Assembly: GCF_014649775.1 (NCBI RefSeq)
Contig: NZ_BMTR01000012.1
Span: 124,001-188,000, forward strand
Reading direction: 5' to 3'
Length of the DNA stretch: 64,000 nucleotides
DNA from: Streptomyces longisporoflavus
Lineage (GTDB): Bacteria > Actinomycetota > Actinomycetes > Streptomycetales > Streptomycetaceae
This document shows, in pieces, positions 58,702 through 64,000 of this stretch (the stretch's first letter is position 1; each line of letters opens with the position of its first letter). Under the pieces are notes generated by a model, which ran no database searches, was not told the DNA's origin, and was given only the letters and a program-made list of their open reading frames with translations. The position numbers and the translations under genes are program-made.

Positions 58702-59868
58702 TCACAGCGCCGCCCGCACCGCCCGTACCAATGCCTGCGCCCGCGGGTCCGCCGTGACCCCCTTCGCCATCCCGTTGGTTACGTACCCGAACCCCACCCC
58801 CGACTCCGGATCGGCGAAGCCGAGTGCGCCGCCTCGGCCGGGGTGGCCGAACGAGCCAGGGCCCAGGAGCGGGGACGCGCCGCCGTGCAGCATGTAGCCG
58901 AGGCCGAAGCGGGTGTTCACGATCAGGACGCGGTCGGGGCCCGAGGAGGCCTCGGTGCGGGCCGACGCGACCGTGGACGGCGTGAACAGGCGTGGGGCGC
59001 CGCCCACTTCGCCGATCAGCGCGGCGTAGAAGCGGGCCAGGCCGTCGGCCGTGGCGATGCCGTTGGACGCGGGGAGGACGGCCGCGCGGTACGCCGGGTC
59101 GTTCTCGTCCGGTGCCGGGGTGATCGCGCCGAACGCGCGGCGGGTGAGCGAGGCGGGGTCGGCGTAGGCCTCCGCCACGTTCCGCTTGGGCCGCACCCTG
59201 AGGCCTCCGGCGGGGGCGGGGCCCTCCTCGATCCGGCCGAGGCGACCGACACGGCCCGCCTCCGCCTCCGGAAGGCCGATCCACAGGTCGAGGCCGAGCG
59301 GCCCGGCGATCTCCGAGGCCACGAACTCCCCGATGGACCGGCCGGACACCCGCCGCACCAACTCACCGGTGAGCCAGCCGTAGGTGTAGGCGTGGTAGCC
59401 GTGGTCCTCGCCCGGCTCCCAGAACGGGACCCGGGCCGCGACCACCGCAGCGGCGAGATCCGGGTCGAGCGCCTCCGCGGGGGTCAGCGGGCGGTCGAGG
59501 GCGGGCACCCCCGCGCGATGCGCGAGCACATGCCGGACAAGGACCCGCTCCTTGCCGCGTGCCTTGAACTCCGGCCAGTACGAACCGACGGGCGCGTCCA
59601 GGTCCAACTCGCCGCGCTGGTGGAGGAGGAGCAGGGCGGCGGCGGCCACGCCTTTGGTGGCCGAGCGCACCACCTGAGCCGTTCCGTGCTCCCAGTCCTC
59701 GTCCCCGCCGGCATCCTTCGTGCCGCCCCACAGTTCCACGACCGGACGCCCGTCGCGGTACACGGTGACGGCCGCTCCCCGCTCGCCGAGGGCAGTGAAG
59801 TTCCGTACGAAGGCGTCCCGCACGGGTTCGTATCCCTCGGCGACTGTCCCGTGCACATCAACGTCCAT
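58702..59868 (-). CDS. Serine hydrolase, beta-lactamase/EstB family
   Basis: A 388-aa protein of the class C beta-lactamase fold. The nucleophile motif is S69-A-T-K72 (VVRSATKGVAAAAL). YTYG replaces the usual YxN (HAYTYGWLTGELV), and the HPGRGG block near 345 takes the place of KTG, the pattern of EstB-type esterases rather than beta-lactamases. It has no signal peptide, so it is cytoplasmic. Its start is ATG 59868 (MDVDVHGTVAEGYEPV); no strong ribosome binding site is seen (a weak GGCCTGTC). The substrate is unknown. Confidence 0.88.
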   Translation of the reverse strand: MDVDVHGTVAEGYEPVRDAFVRNFTALGERGAAVTVYRDGRPVVELWGGTKDAGGDEDWEHGTAQVVRSATKGVAAAALLLLHQRGELDLDAPVGSYWPEFKARGKERVLVRHVLAHRAGVPALDRPLTPAEALDPDLAAAVVAARVPFWEPGEDHGYHAYTYGWLTGELVRRVSGRSIGEFVASEIAGPLGLDLWIGLPEAEAGRVGRLGRIEEGPAPAGGLRVRPKRNVAEAYADPASLTRRAFGAITPAPDENDPAYRAAVLPASNGIATADGLARFYAALIGEVGGAPRLFTPSTVASARTEASSGPDRVLIVNTRFGLGYMLHGGASPLLGPGSFGHPGRGGALGFADPESGVGFGYVTNGMAKGVTADPRAQALVRAVRAAL

Positions 59869-59903
59869 GACAGGCCCAACAGCCGCCCCGCGCCAAGGAT
59901 TCC

Positions 59904-60659
59904 CTACCGGTTCGCCTTGACGGTCTTCGGATCGAAGCCGAACGGCAGCTCAAGCCGGTGTGCAGCCATCAGGTCCTCGTCGCCCAGGAGTTCACCCGTG
60001 GGGCCGTCCGCCGCGATGACGCCCTCGCTGAGAATCAGGGCGCGGGGGCAGAGTTCGAGGGCGTACGGGAGGTCGTGGGTGACCATCAGGACCGTGACGT
60101 CCAGCGAGCGCAGGATGTCCGCCAGTTCGCGGCGCGATGCCGGGTCCAGGTTCGACGAGGGCTCGTCGAGGACCAGGATCTCCGGTTCCATCGCGAGGAC
60201 CGTCGCCACCGCGACCCGCCTGCGCTGGCCGAAGGAGAGGTGGTGCGGCGGGCGGTCGGCGAATTCCGCCATGCCGACCAGGGAGAGGGCCTTGTGGACG
60301 CGGGCTTCCAGTTCCGGGCCCCGCATCCCCGCCGCCGCTGGGCCGAACGCCACGTCCTCGCGGACCGTCGGCATGAACAGCTGGTCGTCCGGGTCCTGGA
60401 AGACGATGCCGACCCGGCGCCTGATCTCCGCCATGTGCTTCTTGCCGACCGGCAGACCGGCGACGGTGACCGTGCCCGCGCCGCCGGTCAGGATGCCGTT
60501 CAGGTGCAGGACCAGCGTCGTCTTGCCCGCGCCGTTCGGGCCGAGCAGCGCGACCCGCTCGCCGCGGCCGATGGTCATGTCGACGCCGAACAGCGCCTGG
60601 TGCCCGTCGGGGTAGGCGAAGGCGAGGCCGGCCACTTCGAGTGAGGGTGCAGCAGTCAC
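59904..60659 (-). CDS. cbiO: ECF-type metal importer ATPase (CbiO/NikO-like)
   Basis: A 251-aa ATPase of an energy-coupling-factor metal transporter. Walker A GPNGAGKTT, Q loop VFQDPDDQLF, a signature LSFGQRRRVAVA (Phe in place of the usual second Gly) and Walker B LVLDEPSSNLD are intact. GTG 60659 overlaps the CbiQ stop by four bases; an ATG nine bases upstream would overlap by 13. Third gene of a cbiM-cbiQ-cbiO operon. The metal is cobalt or nickel; the candidate Nur box upstream of cbiM argues for nickel. Confidence 0.9.
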   Translation of the reverse strand: MTAAPSLEVAGLAFAYPDGHQALFGVDMTIGRGERVALLGPNGAGKTTLVLHLNGILTGGAGTVTVAGLPVGKKHMAEIRRRVGIVFQDPDDQLFMPTVREDVAFGPAAAGMRGPELEARVHKALSLVGMAEFADRPPHHLSFGQRRRVAVATVLAMEPEILVLDEPSSNLDPASRRELADILRSLDVTVLMVTHDLPYALELCPRALILSEGVIAADGPTGELLGDEDLMAAHRLELPFGFDPKTVKANR

Positions 60660-61417
60660 AGGGTCCATCCCAGCAGGCAGACGACGAGAGCGGCGGACGG
60701 GAGGGCCAGTGCGTAGGTCCACTGTGCGCGCGAGGCGGTGACCTCGTCGATCACCGGCATCGAACCGGCGTACCCCCGGCTGACCATGGCCAGATGCACG
60801 CGCTCGCCCCTCTCGTACGAGCGGATGAAGAGCGCGCCCGCGGACTTCGCGAGGACGCCCCACTGACGTACGCCCCGCGCCTCGAAGCCGCGCGACTCGC
60901 GGGCGATCTTCATGCGGCGCATCTCGTCCGTGATCACGTCGCCGTACCGGATCATGAACGAGGCGATCTGGACGAGCAGCGGCGGCAGCTTCAGGCGCTG
61001 GAGGCCGAGGAGCAGGGCGCGCAGTTCGGTCGTGGAGGCAAGGAGTACGGAGGCCGCGACGCCCAGCGTGCCCTTGGCCAGGACGTTCCAGGCGCCCCAG
61101 AGGCCGTTCACGCTCAGGGACATGCCGAGCACGTCGACGCGCTCGCCCTCCGCGACGAACGGCATGAGCACCGCGAACGCCACGAACGGGACCTCGATGA
61201 GCAGCCGCTTGAGGAGGAAGGGGAGCGGGACGCGGGACGCGTACGCCACCGCGCCGAGCAGCACCGCGTAGCCGCCGAACGCCCACATCGCCTCGCGCGG
61301 CGTGGAGACCACGACGACCACGAAGCAGAAGACCGCCGCCAGTTTGGTGTGCGGGGGCAGGGCGTGCACCGGGGAGTGGCCGTGCCGGTAGAGCCGGTGG
61401 GCGTGGCCCGCGCCCAT
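60656..61417 (-). CDS. cbiQ: ECF-type metal importer transmembrane T component
   Basis: A 253-aa membrane protein of the CbiQ family with about five helices. YRHGHSPVHALPPHTKLAAVF is the conserved N-terminal amphipathic segment, and ARESRGFEARG and VSRGYAGSMP are the two coupling helices with the A-R-[ST]-R-G motif that contact the ATPase. It starts one base after the CbiM stop and overlaps CbiO by four bases, so the three genes are one operon. Confidence 0.92.
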   Translation of the reverse strand: MGAGHAHRLYRHGHSPVHALPPHTKLAAVFCFVVVVVSTPREAMWAFGGYAVLLGAVAYASRVPLPFLLKRLLIEVPFVAFAVLMPFVAEGERVDVLGMSLSVNGLWGAWNVLAKGTLGVAASVLLASTTELRALLLGLQRLKLPPLLVQIASFMIRYGDVITDEMRRMKIARESRGFEARGVRQWGVLAKSAGALFIRSYERGERVHLAMVSRGYAGSMPVIDEVTASRAQWTYALALPSAALVVCLLGWTL

Positions 61418-61418
61418 G

Positions 61419-62489
61419 TCAGGCGTTCTCGGACGGGACGGCGGCCGACGTGGACGCCGGGTCCGCGTCGGTCGTACGGCGGCGGCGCAGCGCCCAGAAG
61501 ACCGCCGAGCCGGCCACGACCGTGACGCCGACGCCGATCACGCCCGCGAGACCGCCGGAGAGGCGGGAGTCGGTGATGTCCTTGACGCCGTAGTCGGCGA
61601 GCGGGGAGTCCGCGTTGGCGTGCTCCTCGGCCTTCTTGTCGATGCCCTTGTCGGCGGCGACCTTCTCCAGGCCGTCGGGGTTCGCGGAGGCGTAGAAGCT
61701 GACGAAGCCGGCGAGGACGAGGGAGGTGACCAGGCCCGCGATCCAGACCTTGCGGTGGGAGCGGGTGGTTACGAGGGCCGGCTCCTCGGCCGTCTCCGGA
61801 ACGTCGACCAGTTCGCCGCCCACCCGGAGCTTGAGCTTCTGGGTCAGGCCGCGCGCCCCGTACACGAGGTCGGGCCGGACCGCGATGACGGCGCCGACGG
61901 TGAGCGCGGTGATGGCCGCCTCGCCGATGCCGATCAGGACGTGCACGCCGACCATCGCCGTGGCGACCTTGCCGATGGAGACGTCGGTGGTGCCGCCGAG
62001 GGCGTAGAGGAACGTGAAGGCGACCGCGGCGGCGGGCACGGAGAGCAGCGCGGCGACGAACGAGGATGCGGTGATCGAACGGCGGCTGCGCGGGAGCACC
62101 TTCACCAGGCCGCGGAAGGTGAGATAGGCCACGACCGTCGTGACGATCGCCATGTCCGTGATGTTCACGCCGAGCGCGGTGAGGCCGCCGTCCGCGAAGA
62201 GGACGCCCTGCATGAGCAGTACGACGGACACGCACAGGACGCCCGTGTAGGGGCCGACGAGTATCGCGGCGAGCGCCCCGCCGAGCAGATGTCCGCTGGT
62301 CCCGGCCGCGACCGGGAAGTTCAGCATCTGCACGGCGAAGATGAACGCGGCCACGAGCCCGGCGAGCGGCGCGGTCCGTTCGTCGAGTTCACGCCGGGCG
62401 CCGCGGAGGCTGACGGCGACCGCGCCGGCGGCGATGACCCCGGTGGCCGCGGAGACGGGTGCGTCGATGAATCCGTCGGGGACATGCAT
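61419..62489 (-). CDS. cbiM: ECF metal importer S component, CbiM-PDGLE fusion
   Basis: A 356-aa membrane protein. MHVPDGFID at the N-terminus supplies the N-terminal amine and His2 that bind Co or Ni; VAAGTSGHLLGGALAAILVGP carries another metal His. After about 230 residues of CbiM a PDGLE (CbiN-like) domain follows (ANPDGLEKVAADKGI ... SPLADYGV) with two further helices, so the CbiN partner is fused on. ATG 62489 is required because MH must be the mature N-terminus; AGGAGCGCGC lies just upstream. Metal choice is unresolved by sequence, but see the Nur-type site at 62611-62627. Confidence 0.9.
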   Translation of the reverse strand: MHVPDGFIDAPVSAATGVIAAGAVAVSLRGARRELDERTAPLAGLVAAFIFAVQMLNFPVAAGTSGHLLGGALAAILVGPYTGVLCVSVVLLMQGVLFADGGLTALGVNITDMAIVTTVVAYLTFRGLVKVLPRSRRSITASSFVAALLSVPAAAVAFTFLYALGGTTDVSIGKVATAMVGVHVLIGIGEAAITALTVGAVIAVRPDLVYGARGLTQKLKLRVGGELVDVPETAEEPALVTTRSHRKVWIAGLVTSLVLAGFVSFYASANPDGLEKVAADKGIDKKAEEHANADSPLADYGVKDITDSRLSGGLAGVIGVGVTVVAGSAVFWALRRRRTTDADPASTSAAVPSENA

Positions 62490-62610
62490 GCGCGCGCTCC
62501 TGGGCAGGACAGGGAGAAAGACGGTCGGTCGCGGTCGGCCGGGGAGACAGACACGGACAGGCAGACGGGCAGAGCGGATCGCTCGTGAACCGTTCAATGA
62601 TAGGGCTCTG

Positions 62611-62627
62611 TTGCGAACGGCTTGCAA
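62611..62627. promoter_or_regulatory. Candidate Nur (nickel uptake regulator) box
   Basis: TTGCGA-N5-TTGCAA, one base away from the known Streptomyces Nur consensus TTGCAA-N5-TTGCAA. On the minus strand it overlaps the place of a -35 box; TATCAT (62602-62597) follows at 19 bases and fits a -10. It is about 120 bases upstream of cbiM. A repressor bound here in nickel-replete cells would shut off the importer. Confidence 0.7.
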
Positions 62628-62745
62628 GAGCGATGTCTACCCAGTTATCCCCGTCACACTCGGTCACACCTGGAGCGAGAATCCGAATATATGGGACATT
62701 AGAGGACATAAGGCCCGAGAAGGCCGTGATGGTGAGGAGTCGGCG

Positions 62746-63099
62746 ATGCCCGCAGTAGAACAGTACGCACGCGTCCACGTCGTCTCGGACTCACCCGACG
62801 ACCAGCTTGCCGTCCCCGCCGTCCTGCGCTACGACCCGGAGGCCGACCCGCTCTCCGTGCGGATCGGCCTCCCTGGTTCCCCTGGGGGTTCCCACGAATG
62901 GGCTTTCGCCCGGCAACTGCTTGAGCAAGGGCTCCGGGCCCCCGCCACCAGCGGCGACGTTCACATCTGGCCCTGTGGGCGGGTCCAGACGGTCATGGAG
63001 TTCCACTCGGCGCAGGGGGTGGCGGTCGTGCAGTTCGACGCTTCGGCGCTGATCCGCTTTCTGCGCCGCACATACGCGGCCGCCCCCGTCCCGCACTGA
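62746..63099 (+). CDS. SsgA-like sporulation and cell division protein (SALP), short form
   Basis: A 117-aa protein with the SALP core: VPAVLRYDPEADPLSVRIGL, EWAFARQLLEQGLRAP, GDVHIWPCG and VVQFDASALIRFLRRTYAAAP. SALPs control septum placement and wall remodelling at sporulation. It ends early: the acidic C-terminal tail that follows in SsgA/SsgB (about 20 residues) is missing. Its position near two PBP genes recalls SsgE of S. coelicolor, but I do not assign the name. ATG 62746 follows GGTGAGGAG. Divergent from cbiM. Confidence 0.86.
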   Translation: MPAVEQYARVHVVSDSPDDQLAVPAVLRYDPEADPLSVRIGLPGSPGGSHEWAFARQLLEQGLRAPATSGDVHIWPCGRVQTVMEFHSAQGVAVVQFDASALIRFLRRTYAAAPVPH

Positions 63100-63132
63100 C
63101 GCGCGCGCCCTCAGACGCACACGCGGGTCACG

Positions 63133-64000
63133 TCAGACGCGCTCCAGCTCCCGGTCGTCGTCGCCGCGGTCACGCTTGCCCGCCGCGTCGAGGTCACGCA
63201 GGCCCTCGCCCTCGACGTCCACGTTCGGCAGCGCGCGGTCCAGCCACTTCGGCAGCCACCACGCCTTCTTGCCGAGCAGCGCGAGCACCGCGGGGACCAG
63301 CGCCATGCGCACGATGAACGCGTCGAAGAAGACGGCGATCGCGAGACCGAAGCCGATCATCTTGACCATCTGCTCGGTGGATCCGATGAATCCGGCGAAC
63401 ACCGCGATCATGATCACGGCAGCCGCGGACACCACCCGCGCCCCGTGCCGGAAGCCGGTCACGATCGCCTGGCCGGGCCGCTCCCCGTGGACGTACGCCT
63501 CTCGCATGCGCGTCACGAGGAAGACCTCGTAGTCCATCGCGAGGCCGAAGACGACGCCCACCATGAAGATCGGCATCATGCTCATGATCGGGCCGGTCTG
63601 CTCGACGCCGAAGAGCGAGCCGAGCCAGCCCCACTGGAAGACCGCGACGACCGCGCCCAGGGCCGCGAGGACCGAGAGCAGGAAGCCGAGTGCCGCCTTG
63701 AGCGGGACCAGGATGGAGCGGAAGACGACGATCAGGAGGAGGAAGGCGAGGCCGACGACGAGTGCCAGGTAGGGCAGCAGGGCGTCGTTCAGCTTCTCGG
63801 AGACGTCGATGTTCATGGCCGTCGTACCGGTGACCATGACGCTCGCGCCGGTGTCGGACTTGATGTCGGCGCCCGCGTCACGGATCGCGTGCACGAGGTT
63901 CTCGGTCTCGATGCCGCTGGGCTTGGAGGACGGGACGACGCTGATGATCGCCGTGTCACCCGCCTTGTTGATCATCGGCGGGGCGACCGAGAGGACGTCG
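63133..64000 (-). CDS. MMPL/RND family transporter, C-terminal part
   Basis: The 3' end of a large membrane protein gene that starts beyond the right edge. The visible 280-odd residues hold an outer loop (SGIETENLVHAIRDAGADIK) and then five or six helices with LVVGLAFLLLIVVFRSILVPLKAALGFLLSV and GVVFGLAMDYEVFLVTRMREAY, the MMPL signature with its proton-relay acidic residues. It ends in a polar tail (KRDRGDDDRELERV). MMPL proteins export lipids or drugs. Neighbours to the right are unseen. It is convergent with the SsgA-like gene, with a 33-base gap. Confidence 0.93.
   Translation of the reverse strand, partial: DVLSVAPPMINKAGDTAIISVVPSSKPSGIETENLVHAIRDAGADIKSDTGASVMVTGTTAMNIDVSEKLNDALLPYLALVVGLAFLLLIVVFRSILVPLKAALGFLLSVLAALGAVVAVFQWGWLGSLFGVEQTGPIMSMMPIFMVGVVFGLAMDYEVFLVTRMREAYVHGERPGQAIVTGFRHGARVVSAAAVIMIAVFAGFIGSTEQMVKMIGFGLAIAVFFDAFIVRMALVPAVLALLGKKAWWLPKWLDRALPNVDVEGEGLRDLDAAGKRDRGDDDRELERV

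Noticed and set aside
62490..62745. Cobalamin riboswitch upstream of cbiM
   Set aside because: I could not find the B12-box or the long structured leader; the region has a Nur-like site instead.

Overview
The window is a very GC-rich piece of chromosome whose gene content and order are those of a Streptomyces core region: mfd, glmU-prs-rplY-pth, ppc, tam/tamR, galTEK, ispE-rsmA-rpfB-tatD, rsmI, pmt, two penicillin-binding proteins and an SsgA-like sporulation protein. GTG starts, 4-base ATGA/GTGA overlaps, SMI1/SUKH proteins and SsgA family proteins all fit an actinomycete. There is no phage, transposon, CRISPR array or rRNA. One tRNA is present (Gln, anticodon UUG).

Layout. 1-4 kb: start of mfd, then an FtsX-type ABC exporter pair. 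4.3-8.2 kb: a drug-efflux MFS gene and a DUF485/sodium-solute symporter operon. 8.3-15 kb: a coiled-coil protein, then a conflict-type island with an Imm35/deaminase-like/SUKH-4 protein, a WHH-nuclease/SUKH fusion and, divergently, a YwqJ-type deaminase followed by a SUKH-3 protein. 15-17.5 kb: an orphan histidine kinase, an HTH/LAGLIDADG-like gene and tRNA-Gln. 17.5-25 kb: glmU, prs, rplY, pth, a small membrane protein and ppc. 25-31 kb: desaturase plus TetR, a frameshifted glyoxalase-like gene, tam/tamR, a LuxR-type regulator and a GNAT protein. 31-37 kb: galTEK, a divergent SGLT-type symporter and a LuxR regulator with a degenerate receiver. 37-45 kb: two paralogous PQQ-propeller proteins, an ABC-F ATPase, a Uma2 nuclease-like protein and a membrane acyltransferase. 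45-51.4 kb: ispE, rsmA, rpfB, tatD, a zinc-ribbon-like protein and rsmI. 51.4-58.5 kb: pmt, two penicillin-binding proteins, a 39-bp tandem array, a YbaK protein and an EamA transporter. 58.7-64 kb: a serine hydrolase, an ECF-type metal importer (cbiMQO-like) with a candidate Nur box, an SsgA-like protein and the 3' part of an MMPL transporter.

Functional links. glmU and prs supply UDP-GlcNAc and PRPP. galTEK and the symporter form a galactose uptake and Leloir pathway unit. tam/tamR connect citrate-cycle damage to regulation. ispE, rsmA, rpfB, tatD, rsmI, pmt and the two PBPs form a block for isoprenoid, ribosome maturation and cell-wall functions. The most unusual part is the 5.5-kb island at 9.4-14.9 kb. 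It pairs three predicted nucleic-acid-acting domains (two deaminase folds, one HNH/WHH nuclease) with four immunity-type domains (Imm35, SUKH-4, SUKH-1/SMI1, SUKH-3) inside an otherwise housekeeping segment. Also notable are a dispersed GC-rich palindromic element found mainly between convergent genes, the 39-bp tandem array, a candidate nickel-regulated Nur site, and several start codons placed 6-7 bases after a -10 box (candidate leaderless mRNAs).
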